DNA from: Eubacterium plexicaudatum ASF492
GTDB lineage: Bacteria > Bacillota > Clostridia > Lachnospirales > Lachnospiraceae
Length of the DNA: 64,000 nucleotides
NCBI RefSeq assembly: GCF_000364225.2
Contig: NZ_AQFT02000001.1
Coordinates: 5,011,001 to 5,075,000 of the forward strand
Reading direction: 5' to 3'
Both the position numbers and the translations under genes were made by a program. Within the stretch, counting starts at the first letter, position 1; the number at the start of each line of letters is the position of its first letter. The notes under the pieces were generated by a model that did not search any database, was not told the origin of the DNA, and saw only the letters and a program-made list of their open reading frames with translations. Below are positions 7,963 through 17,092 of this stretch, in pieces.

Positions 7963-8848
7963 GAAAATAAAATCAAACAAAAACATTTTCGTCCGTTTCC
8001 GCGGATGGATTCAGGCCGCTGCAACACTGCTTACAAACATTCACATTCCGAATCTATGGAAAGGAAAAATTTATCAGGGAAATGTAAAGACAATGTGTGT
8101 ACCCGGACTGAACTGCTACTCTTGTCCGGCCGCCACAGGTGCCTGTCCGATTGGAGCTTTCCAGGCTGTAGTTGGTTCCTCAAAATTCAAGTTCACCTAC
8201 TACATCACCGGATTTTTCATCCTGTTAGGAGTTCTGTTAGGACGATTTATCTGCGGTTTCCTTTGTCCGTTTGGATGGTTTCAGGATTTGCTGCATAAGA
8301 TTCCGGGTAAGAAATTTTCCACCGCAAAGTTGAAACCCATACGGTATCTGAAATACGTGATTCTGGTCGTCTTTGTTATACTGCTTCCGGCATTTGTAAC
8401 CAATTCACTTGGTATGGGAGATCCTTTCTTCTGTAAATACATTTGCCCACAGGGCGTACTTGAAGGCGCAATTCCTCTGTCACTTGCCAACTCAGGAATC
8501 CGTTCTGCACTCGGACATCTGTTTACATTTAAGTTCACAATCCTTGTGCTTTTTATCATCTTAAGCATCTTGCTTTACCGTCCATTCTGTAAATGGATCT
8601 GCCCACTCGGTGCCATCTATTCTCTGTTTAACAGAGTATCTTTTCTTAAGATTCAGGTGGATCACGAGAAATGTGTTGGCTGCCAGAAGTGTAGCCGTGT
8701 TTGCAAAATGGATGTCAATGTAGTAGACACACCGAACCATCCGGAGTGTATTCGCTGCGGAGAATGTATGAAAGCCTGCCCGACTGATGCAATCTGCTAT
8801 CATTACGGATTTTCAAACAAGAAACAGGCTGACAATAAACTAAGATAA
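7946..8848 (+). CDS. NapH/CcoG-like 4Fe-4S membrane protein
   Basis: A 300-residue membrane protein starts at GTG (GTG TCG GAA) inside the end of the micro-protein gene. It has membrane helices at about 65-90, 125-145, 190-210, with cysteine motifs CGFLCPFGWFQD and CKWICPLGA typical of NapH/FixG-type proteins. Near the C-terminus are two classical [4Fe-4S] ferredoxin motifs (CVGCQKCSRVC and CIRCGECMKACP). An extra CVPGLNCYSCPAATGACP cluster is near residue 50. Such proteins pass electrons across or along the membrane to an extracytoplasmic acceptor, probably the lipoprotein encoded next. Confidence 0.88.
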   Translation: MSELDKKIKSNKNIFVRFRGWIQAAATLLTNIHIPNLWKGKIYQGNVKTMCVPGLNCYSCPAATGACPIGAFQAVVGSSKFKFTYYITGFFILLGVLLGRFICGFLCPFGWFQDLLHKIPGKKFSTAKLKPIRYLKYVILVVFVILLPAFVTNSLGMGDPFFCKYICPQGVLEGAIPLSLANSGIRSALGHLFTFKFTILVLFIILSILLYRPFCKWICPLGAIYSLFNRVSFLKIQVDHEKCVGCQKCSRVCKMDVNVVDTPNHPECIRCGECMKACPTDAICYHYGFSNKKQADNKLR

Positions 8849-8885
8849 AATCAATAAAATGAAATTCAAAAGGAGCTTTAAAATT

Positions 8886-9812
8886 ATGAAAAACAAATCA
8901 ATCAAAACAAACTCAATGAAATTAAAAAAGGTAATCGCTGCATCACTTGCCATTTCCGTACTTCTTGCTTTCACAGGCTGCGGAAGCGCTTCCTCATCAA
9001 CAAACAATAAGAAACAGGAATCCACTTCCTCTGTAGATGCCGGAAGCACAGATGAACTGAACGACCTTTACCAGCAGGAAAATCAGCTTTTTGCTGATCA
9101 CAAAGACGCTTGGGACAAAGTATTTGGTTTTATGAGCAAGAATACTGACGGTGATGCCATGAGTGAAAACTATGCAGACGTCCTTGCAAGTACAGTTGAA
9201 TCTAATAAAGATTCCTTCTCAGAAGAAGAGTATGAAACTCTGAGCAAAGACATTGAGACGATCCGCGGCATCGAAGAAGAAATTGCAAAGCTTGAGAAAG
9301 AGATTGCTGCATCTGATTCCTCTGACAGTGCTTCCTCCAAATTAGATGAATCCGCAAGTGTGTTTCACAGGTTCAAAGGAAAAGATTTGGATGGAAATGA
9401 TGTAGATGACAGCCTTTTCACTAATAACAAAGTTACAGTTGTAAACTTCTGGTTCAGTGGGTGCAAGCCATGCGTTGGAGAGCTTTCTAAACTGAATGAA
9501 TTAAACGAAACACTCAAGAAAATGGGTGGCGAAGTTGTTGGTATCAATACAGACACTTTAGATGACAATCAGGATGGAATCAAAGAAGCGAAAGAAATCT
9601 TAAAAGCTCAAGGTGCTTCCTACAAGAATCTGACTTTCGATTCTGATTCAACAGTTGGAAAATACGCCGGCAACATTATGGCATTCCCTACAACAGTTCT
9701 TGTTGATAAAGACGGAAATATCGTTGGCGAGCCTTTGATGGGCGGAATTGACGATCAAGCAAACTACGATCAGCTGATGAAACAGATTCAGTCCGTAATC
9801 GACCAGAAATAA
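8886..9812 (+). CDS. Thioredoxin-like (TlpA/ResA-type) lipoprotein
   Basis: The start is the ATG at 8886 after AAAAGGAG. A signal peptide ends in a lipobox (LLAFTGC), giving a lipid-anchored extracytoplasmic protein. A helical, Glu-rich linker (about residues 45-145) precedes a redoxin domain with the active-site WFSGCKPC motif and a cis-Pro loop in AFPTTVLVDKDGNI. It would reduce or exchange disulfides outside the membrane using electrons supplied by the upstream 4Fe-4S protein. Final gene of the operon. Confidence 0.9.
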   Translation: MKNKSIKTNSMKLKKVIAASLAISVLLAFTGCGSASSSTNNKKQESTSSVDAGSTDELNDLYQQENQLFADHKDAWDKVFGFMSKNTDGDAMSENYADVLASTVESNKDSFSEEEYETLSKDIETIRGIEEEIAKLEKEIAASDSSDSASSKLDESASVFHRFKGKDLDGNDVDDSLFTNNKVTVVNFWFSGCKPCVGELSKLNELNETLKKMGGEVVGINTDTLDDNQDGIKEAKEILKAQGASYKNLTFDSDSTVGKYAGNIMAFPTTVLVDKDGNIVGEPLMGGIDDQANYDQLMKQIQSVIDQK

Positions 9813-9975
9813 TTTATCTTATAATTAAGGATTGTCAATTTTTACGTATAAATTTTGGAGAAATCTGTGGGTAGGGATGTATCCCCCAGTTTTAAGAAAA
9901 ATGGATTAGATTATCAAAATATTGTTATTTTTGCAGGATATAATATCGATAGTCTTTCGTTAATGAAAAGTCTAA

Positions 9976-11522
9976 TCCCCTAATGGCGGCTCTGCAAAGG
10001 AAATCAATGTGATCAATATTTTCAATGTAGAAGGCGGAAAAGTTGTTGATTATGGAAAATATCAGAATATAAGAAATATGACTACCACGGATGAGGTGGA
10101 TTATTCGGGTAATACCGTGACAATCCATACGTCTGCTGAGAAACTTTATTATGAGGGGAAACTTGACAGTGTAGTTATGGGGTACATGACCTGACAGATG
10201 GAGCTGCCAAACTACAGGATGGCGCCTCTGCGTTAAAAGACGGTGGGAACAGCCTGCAAAGCGGAGCCGCAGAACTGCAAAATGGAGTAAACGAGTTAGA
10301 TGAAGGAATTCATTCTTTGAATAGCGGAATAGGGCAAATGCAGGAAGCGCTGAATGCTTTAAATGGACAGTCGCCAGAACTTGTAAATGGCTCTTCTTCT
10401 TTTCGATCAGCGCTTGGGAAACTGCAGGAAGCATTAAACAGTGTATCTGTAACAAGTGAAGATCTGATCGCATTGACAGACGCATCTTCTGCTATAAAGA
10501 GTGGAATTGATGATCTTGTTGCAGGGATCACTGCATTACAGGATAATATAAGTTTTAGCGCATATAAAGCGACCATGCTTCAGAATGGGTTAGATATTGA
10601 TGGGCTTCGTCAGAAAAATGAAACAGCAATCGGAAATTTACAAGGACTGATCAGCAGCCTGTCCTCCCAGATTGAAAGTATGAAAAATGCAGGAATGGAT
10701 ACCGGAGACTTGGAAGCGCAGCTTGGGAGCCTTTCAGATATTATTGCATTGCTTGGCGCTAATAATGCAAGCATAGGAGGAACTGAAAGTTATCTATCAG
10801 CGATCAATTCTAACTTGTCTGCATTACTTCAGGGCGCAGCAGCTTTACAAGCGAATTATGGAGCCTTTGACAGCAAAATTGGAGAATTGGTAAATAAAAT
10901 CGGAGGTCTGGCATATCAGATGTCGGAACTTTCCACAGCGGTAAATACATTGGTAACAGAGTATGAAAAGCTAGACAGCGGCATCAAACGATATACAGAT
11001 GCGGTTGCAAAAATTGTAGCAAGTTATTCGCAGATTACTGACGGGGCTTCCAAGCTTGTTTCTGGGAGTGGTGCATTAAAAACCGGAAGTGATAGTTTAT
11101 ACAGCGGAACAGGAGAATTGCTTTCTGGTATTGTGGAAATATACAATGGCACAGGCACTTTAAAGGACGGCACAGGCACTTTAGATGAAGGGGTTGCGGA
11201 ATTGATTTCTGGCATAGCGCAGCTTTATGACGGCGCAGGAGAATTGAAAGACGGAACCTCCGAAATGCGGGAAGAAACTGATGGCATGGATTCAGAGATT
11301 ACAGATAAAATTGACGAATTGCTGGAAACTGTTACCGGAGGTGATTTGGAAGTTGTATCTTTTGTGTCTGATAAAAATACAAATATAGATAAGGTGCAAT
11401 TTGTGATTAAAACAGGTGGAATCCAGATAGAAGAGATAGAAGAGGACAATGCCAAGGAAGCAAAGACTTTGAATATGTGGCAGAAATTTTTGAATCTGTT
11501 TGGCCTGTATGATGAGGATTGA
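9976..11522 (+). pseudogene. Decayed heptad-repeat (YhgE/Pip-like) protein gene
   Basis: The 3' part encodes a long helical repeat of the form GxxxLxxG (for example LQDGASALKDGGNSLQSGA) and ends with the WQKFLNLFGL tail common in these clostridial secreted or membrane-linked proteins. The first 70 codons (KVVDYGKYQNIRNM...) match the extracytoplasmic domain preceding the repeats. Two defects are seen. There is no start or signal peptide, since an in-frame TAA lies at 9973. There is also a one-base slip at GGGG 10179-10182, which if read as five G joins the two parts. The slip may be a sequencing error, but the missing N-terminus looks real. Confidence 0.7.
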
Positions 11523-11569
11523 AGCGCTAAGAGATAATTAATAACAAAATGAATGGAGGTGCATATAAG

Positions 11570-11635
11570 ATGGCGAAGATCGGGAGACCCAAAAAGGATT
11601 CTCCTAAGTTGAAGTCAATAACAATCCGGTTATAA
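11570..11635 (+). pseudogene. N-terminal remnant of a ribbon-helix-helix protein
   Basis: After a GGAGG ribosome site, 21 codons encode MAKIGRPKKDSPKLKSITIR plus Leu and then a stop. This is the typical start of mobile-element ribbon-helix-helix proteins that continue LDDE.... The rest is gone and integrase sequence begins within a few bases, marking a deletion junction. Confidence 0.6.
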
Positions 11636-11639
11636 GTAT

Positions 11640-12587
11640 ATGTATGACCATTTTGTGAGGAAAGAATTTGGCAAGCGAAAGATAGGGGAAATTAAGTATT
11701 CTGATGTATTGTATTTTTATTATCATTTACTTAATGAGAAGAATCTGCAACTTAATACATTGGAAACCATACATACAGTGTTACATCCAACATTCCAGCT
11801 TGCGGTCAGGGATGCGATTATCCGTATCAATCCCAGTGATGGTGTTATGGCTCAGGTTAAAAAGAAGCCAGGGAAAAATCATGGTGTCAGACATGCATTG
11901 ACGTTAGAACAGCAGAGAGCATTTATGGAGTACACCAGAAACAATCCGTTATATTGTCATTGGGCACCTTTATTCACGGTGCTGCTTGGAACAGGTGGAC
12001 GGATTGGGGAAGTCATTGGATTGAGGTGGCAGGATCTGGATTTTGAGAACAGGTCGATAAGTATTAACCACAGTGTTGTGTATTATCCGTTAGAGGGAGC
12101 AAAAAAGAGGACAAGCGTTTTACAGGTGTCCTTGCCAAAGACGGAAGCTGGCATACGGGTAATCCCAATGATGGATACAGTGTATGAAGCTCTGCAGGAG
12201 GAATACGAAGCGCAGAAGGAAAATGGATTTAATTGTACTGAGATTGATGGTATGACGGGATTTGTGCTCTGTAACCGTTTTGGAAACGTACATAATCCAC
12301 AGACAATCAATCGGACAATCCGGCGTATTTCAGAGAACTATAATGCGGAAGAGGTGCTGAATGCGAAAAAGGAGAGAAGGCAACCGATTATTTTACCGCA
12401 TTTCTCCTGCCATCATTTAAGGCATACTTTCTGCACAAGGTTCTGTGAACAGGAAACCAACATTAAGGTAATTCAATCCATAATGGGCCATGCTAATATA
12501 GAAACCACAATGGATATATGCCGAGGTCACAGATACGAAAAAATGGAATCAATGAGGAATTTAGCACAAAAATACGATGTATTTTAG
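11640..12587 (+). pseudogene. 5'-truncated phage/ICE tyrosine integrase
   Basis: The remaining 315 residues include part of the SAM-like core-binding domain and the whole catalytic domain. The Arg is in GTGGRIGEVIGLRW, the HxxR box is HHLRHTFCTRF, and the later His is in MGHANIETTMDI. Full-length relatives have about 80-100 more N-terminal residues. Where the catalytic Tyr should follow (MDIY...), the frame reads MDICRGHRYEK. Restoring two bases (AT) at about 12512 and one A at about 12540 would give IYAEVTDTKK, so the Tyr is probably lost through two compensating small deletions or read errors. Confidence 0.75.
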
Positions 12588-12935
12588 GAAAGAGTCCTTG
12601 AGTGGGACTCATGTAACAAAAAAGAGTTTTTGCAACAAAATTGCAACGAATTTTGAAATGATAGTACCTAATAATGCGTGATAATGCATTAACGCAAATA
12701 GCTGTAAAAGGCTTAAATACGGGATAATACCTAATAATGCTTTAACTATATGGTATTTCCGACGATGAAGAGTCTTGATATTAAAAGCCTGTATTTATGC
12801 GGGTTTCAGAATGATTTTTGTACCAAATATTTAGGTTTTGTACCAATCTTGTACCATCTGGAAACAGAAATATACAGGGTTATGCAGAGTTGTTGGTAAA
12901 AGGCAGCTCATAGAAACTATATAAGAGCTAAGAAA

Positions 12936-12975
12936 AGGGGAATATCCTGCACAACTGCAGGATATCCCCCTTTTC
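12936..12975 (+). terminator. Rho-independent terminator
   Basis: A GGGGAATATCCTGCA / TGCAGGATATCCCC hairpin with a 3-4 base loop is followed by CTTTT. Confidence 0.8.
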
Positions 12976-13059
12976 GTGCATTTATTGTAAAAATGCATGG
13001 TATGTTGAAGCTTCTAAATTCTAAAAATATAATAGGAATTAAAAACTTATATCAGGTTT

Positions 13060-13107
13060 TGCAGCTATGTGATATAATACATAGAAAAAGTGCAGCTTTG
13101 CGATATA
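13060..13107 (+). promoter_or_regulatory. rpn promoter with imperfect direct repeat
   Basis: TGCAGCTATGTGATATA at 13060-13076 and TGCAGCTTTGCGATATA at 13091-13107 match at 15 of 17 positions. The first copy runs into a TATAAT (13073-13078). The spacing of 31 bases (about three helical turns) suggests paired regulator sites across the promoter. Confidence 0.4.
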
Positions 13108-13134
13108 GAAAACAAAAAAGAAAGGCAGGACGAT

Positions 13135-14085
13135 ATGCCAAAAAAGACACCGGATTACGATAACGTTTTCAAGACGATGAAAATGAAGCACAAGCGGCTG
13201 TTTGTTTCTGTGATCAATGACGTTTTTGGAAAAGATTATCCATTGGATGTCAAAGTAGATGTACTGCCATCCGAGGGTTATCTGACCGAAAATGAAACAG
13301 CAGACGGGAGTAAGGAAATTGAAGAGCAGATTTCGGATTTCCTGATAAAGATCAGGGATGAAGTATACCTGTTAGAATGCCAGAGCTATGATGACGGTTC
13401 TATGGCTATCAGGATTGCGGAGTATGCTTTTATTGCTGCGAGGCAGTTTGCGGTATGGGATATTGGAAAGGCAACAATACCAATGCCCAGATTTACGGTT
13501 ATTTATGTAAAACGTACCGAAAAGACACCAAAAGCAACAACGATTACATTTACATTCCCAGATGGACAGAGCGTAGATTATAAGTTCGACAATGTGATTC
13601 TGGAAGAATTAACGAGGGAATACATTATTGAAAAGAAGCTGTTTCCATATATTCCATTTTATATCGCAAGGTATGAAAAGGATATTGTAACAGGAGATGA
13701 TATAGATGCAGTTGTAGATGATCTGGTATATTTTAAAAATGAAATCATCCGGCTTCATAATGAAAGTGGATTGTCAGATTTGGAAATGACAGATCTTATA
13801 GGTTTTATAAAAACGATTATCACACATATTACAAATGGAAACAAAAATGAAGAAAGGCTGGTGAATGTTATGGGTGGAAGAGTCATTGAAACGGAATCAG
13901 AAAGACTTATGAGACAGGGAATAGAGCAGGGAATGGAGCAAGGAGAAGCAAAGATGATTATCGAACTGGGTCAGGAGGATGGACTTAGTGATGAAGTTAT
14001 TCTTAACAGACTCCAGAAAAAAATTGGAATATCACCTGAAAGGGCCAAAGAATATTTGTATGAGTATGGAAAGCAGCTTGTATAA
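13135..14085 (+). CDS. Rpn-family recombination-promoting nuclease / putative transposase
   Basis: A 316-residue protein starts at the ATG at 13135, after AAAGGCAGGA. The N-terminus has the DNVFKTMK motif of Rpn/PDDEXK nucleases, followed by EQISDFLIKI and YLLECQSYDDGSM, where the Asp, Glu-x-Gln and surrounding residues form the predicted active site. The tail has the Gln/Gly/Glu repeat MRQGIEQGMEQGEAK typical of these proteins, then a helical domain. Rpn proteins cut DNA and raise RecA-independent recombination. No partner gene is present. Confidence 0.85.
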   Translation: MPKKTPDYDNVFKTMKMKHKRLFVSVINDVFGKDYPLDVKVDVLPSEGYLTENETADGSKEIEEQISDFLIKIRDEVYLLECQSYDDGSMAIRIAEYAFIAARQFAVWDIGKATIPMPRFTVIYVKRTEKTPKATTITFTFPDGQSVDYKFDNVILEELTREYIIEKKLFPYIPFYIARYEKDIVTGDDIDAVVDDLVYFKNEIIRLHNESGLSDLEMTDLIGFIKTIITHITNGNKNEERLVNVMGGRVIETESERLMRQGIEQGMEQGEAKMIIELGQEDGLSDEVILNRLQKKIGISPERAKEYLYEYGKQLV

Positions 14086-14220
14086 ATGAAGAAAGGCTGG
14101 TATATGTCATGGGTGGAAGTATCATTGAAACTCATACGGAAATTAATATAAGAAAAAAACCGGTGTGTCATATGAAAAGGCAGAAGCATATATAGAAGAA
14201 TATGGTAAACAGCCTGTGTA
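14084..14220 (+). repeat. Decayed duplicate of the rpn 3' end
   Basis: The sequence starting at the rpn stop (GAAGAAAGGCTGGT, then ATGGGTGGAAG, TCATTGAAAC) repeats rpn 13848-13893. It then jumps to a copy of the last 60 bases of rpn (GAATATGGTAAACAGCCTGTGTAG). The copy has an internal deletion and several substitutions and is not a gene. Confidence 0.7.
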
Positions 14221-14268
14221 GATTTATAAGTCTGGCGGAAGCAGGATGGAAATTGTATATGAGTAAAA

Positions 14269-14306
14269 GAGGAATGTTTTGCTAATGGGTAAGGCATTCC
14301 TCTTTT
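14269..14306 (+). terminator. Rho-independent terminator after rpn
   Basis: GAGGAATG and CATTCCTC arms enclose an 18-base loop and are followed by TTTTT. Confidence 0.75.
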
Positions 14307-14332
14307 TCTGTGTTAAACAGGAATTATTATCT

Positions 14333-14361
14333 CGTAAACGCATTAAAAGAATGCGTTTATG
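14333..14361. repeat. 12-base inverted repeat between convergent genes
   Basis: CGTAAACGCATT, a 5-base loop AAAAG, and AATGCGTTTATG form a stem with one G-T pair, 9 bases beyond the stop of the regulator gene on the minus strand. No T-run follows on either strand, so it may be a weak terminator or an mRNA end-stabilising hairpin. Confidence 0.45.
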
Positions 14362-14369
14362 AAGTTAAA

Positions 14370-15898
14370 CTATTGTTCGGAAGTTATTTTCAGCAGCTTT
14401 AGTGAATATTCATAGGAGAATAACGCGTCGCTGTCATCCAGATGTATGGCGAACAGTTCTTTCATTTTATCAAGACGATAAAATAATGTGGATTTGTGAA
14501 TGAACAGGGCATCTGCAGCTGCTTTGGCATTGCGGTTTTTGTTAAAGAATATTTCCAGTGAATGGAGATATTTGGTATTGTGTGTCTCGTCATATTGTTT
14601 CATAAATTTTATGGAAGGGTGGATTGATGCCGCGGCAAATTCTTTGTTCGCAATAGAATCAACCAAATGATTCAGATAGTAGTCGCTATAAAATAAAACG
14701 GGTTTTTCATTGTATGTGCAAAGTCTCTGTGAAAGCAGGTTATTGCATTGTGAAAAGTAGGCAGAACTGTCTTTTAGTTTATCAAACAGATAACTGACCG
14801 TGGCAATCATATGGTTCATTGTGAGGAACGTCTCCAGTCTGCTTTCCTGCTGCGCTGTTAATGATTCCATGGTGGGACCGGATACCAGCGTTGTAAAACG
14901 ACTTCCAAATATGCCGGTGATGCTGTTTGAAAAGATGGAGGATAACTGCTGCAGATAATAGTGGTAAGCCATTAGCTTATTGGAGCTGTTATTGAATCCG
15001 CACGTAATGAGGTAATAGTATCTACACGGTTTTACACCTAAGAGGCTTAACTGTGTTTTTATTGCTTCTTCCTCTTGAAAACGTCTTGAAACCAATTCCT
15101 TTAAGAACATATCATATTTTATTCCCTGAGGGTTTCTGTAACTGTCATCTTTCTGTAACTGGATAGAAATCATCTGCGTCAGGGAATGGACCAAATCCAG
15201 GTCAGAGTCTGTATAATCCCTTTCAATGCATCGAATACAGAGGTATCCGACAACAGCGCGTTTAATCCTTACACTCTGGAAAATCCAGTCATAGGGATAA
15301 TCATCTACTTTGGTGGCAAAAGGATAGATGGAGTGATAAATGCGATCTGTAATTTTGTTGTTTTCCATGTTCTGTGAAAACATGGATTTTAATGAAAGTC
15401 TGTGATTGCGTATCTCCAGGTTAACATTATCAACGACTTCAGGGAAGGAAGCTAGAACAGCATAACTGCTGTCACACAGAACAATAGGGTTGTTGATGTA
15501 TTTGTAAGCGGTTTGAAGCAGTTTATCTAAACCGCGTCCGTTATAAAGGTCGTTGAAAAGGGAATTTCTTTGCACTTCAATATGCTGATAATCGAGAAGA
15601 GAATCCTCAATCACATGATACAGTTCCAACAGATCAATATCCTCCCTGATAAAGAGCGACGAGGATGCAGGGGTATGATCCTGACATCCGGTAAAGAGAA
15701 TGTCACCGCTTAGCGCTGCCGACCCGTACTTGGAATAAGAAGCCAGATACAGGATGTTTGGGCAAAGATGATAGACAGCCACATCGTTATCCGTTAAAAA
15801 GTGTATTCCGTCAATTGTATATTTTTTTGGTAATTTCCATGGATCTTTACATGGAAATGATTTTCCGTTCTTTCAATAATTCCTGATAAATATGCCAT
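14370..15898 (-). CDS. PucR/CdaR-type transcriptional regulator (apparent frameshift near the start)
   Basis: The protein of about 509 residues has a GAF-like middle region (YKYINNPIVLCDSSYAVLAS) and a C-terminal PucR-type helix-turn-helix (NAKAAADALFIHKSTLFYRL). The main frame is open only from a GTG at 15782. A better start, ATG at 15898 with an AAGGA ribosome site, lies in the neighbouring frame. The two frames join smoothly if the run of seven T at 15822-15828 had eight, reading ...VKIHGNYQKKYTIDGIHF.... It is divergent from the large catabolic operon and is its likely substrate-responsive activator. Confidence 0.82.
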
Positions 15899-16075
15899 AG
15901 ATAAGTCCTTCCTGTATGTATTTTCCTGATAAATATTCTATCAGACAATTGTCGGAAAAAATACTGTTTTTTTGTAGAGATTCTTTGATTTTTGTTGGAT
16001 GTTAGGGAAAGCCGAAAGTGTTATATTTTTAACAAAGAAAAGAGACCCCTATAAAAAGAAAAGGAGGATACGGAA

Positions 16076-17022
16076 ATGAGTATCAAAGTGATGGGAGTTG
16101 CCGCAGGCAGAAAAAACAGTAACAGCGAAATTCTTTTAAAAGAAGCGTTGATTGCCTGCGAAGAGGCCGGAGCTGAGGTAACGATGATCAATCTCAGAGA
16201 TTATAACATTCTGGACTGTACAGGATGTACTTCATGTACGATTGGAATGTCTCAGGGAAAGAATGTCGGTTGTGTGCTTGATGAAAAGGATGACAAAAAG
16301 AAAATTATGGATGTCCTTTTGAATCAGGATGCAGTCATTTACTCTGTCCCGACATATGACCTGATGCCGACGGCTGAATATCTGGCTTTTGCACAGAGAA
16401 GTCTTAGCTATGAGACAGCTTTCCTTGAGACGATCGGTGCAATCGAGCATAGAGACCGGGTTGCAGGTCTTATCTCCGTCGGAGGTTCCACACGTGCATG
16501 GCAGTCTATGGCTCTGGAAGGATTGCAGGCAACGATGTTTACCACCGATATGAAAGTGGTTGATATGCTGCTGGCGACGCAGGTTCCGGGACCGGCTCAG
16601 TGTCTGCTTCATGATGATTTGATCAGACGTGCACACAAACTGGGAGAGAACATTATGAAAGCGGCAATGACTCCTGTGGAGAAACGTAAATGGATCGGAG
16701 ATGAAGATATGGGATGGTGCCCGAATTGCCATTCGAATGCACTTGTATTGGGTGAAAAACAGTGGGATGGATTACATTATCCGATCGAATGTCAGGTCTG
16801 TGGCGCAGGCGGAAATCTGGAAAAACAGAAGACGGAAAATGGAAATTTGTCATTCAGGAAGATGGTCTGCTGAAAGATCGCACTACGGTCGAAGGGCGCG
16901 CAAGACATCTGGAGGAAATCGGGCATACACAGGGTGGATTTTTTGCAAATCCTGCAAACAGGGAAATTGTTGGGAAAAAGATCTCAAGATATACGGATAA
17001 AACATTTAAAGGAATTGATTAG
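16076..17022 (+). CDS. NADPH-dependent FMN reductase-like flavoprotein with Zn-ribbon tail (apparent frameshift)
   Basis: The first gene of the operon starts at ATG after AAAGGAGG. The flavodoxin-like domain (1-190) opens with IKVMGVAAGRKNSNSEIL, an FMN phosphate loop, and has a CTGCTSC cluster near residue 45 like iron-sulfur flavoproteins. A second cysteine set (CPNCHS ... CQVCG) near 215-245 forms a zinc-ribbon or rubredoxin-like site. After A-run 16821-16825 the frame ends early. Adding one A gives GGNLEKTEDGKWKFVIQ and about 65 further residues to 17022. It likely supplies electrons or reduces the substrate for the pathway. Confidence 0.8.
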
Positions 17023-17092
17023 TCGAAAGGGGCTTTTGTCAAATCTGCGATGAATAATTGGAGAATTATTAAAGAAAAGGAGGAACTTTTAC

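Larger units (their letters stand above)
12588..13134. other. Non-coding region between integrase remnant and rpn
   Basis: No gene is supported. A GAGTCC/GGACTC hairpin (12592-12611) follows the integrase. The 13-base sequence TACCTAATAATGC occurs at 12665-12677 and again at 12728-12740, possibly integrase arm or attachment sequence. A strong terminator lies at 12936-12975 and the rpn promoter region at 13060-13107. Confidence 0.5.

Noticed and set aside
10009..10194. Separate 61-residue gene
   Set aside because: It is the upstream part of the heptad-repeat gene, separated by one base in a G-run.
16701..17000. Independent gene after the flavoprotein
   Set aside because: The true continuation of the flavoprotein lies in the third frame (to 17022); this frame is a shadow.
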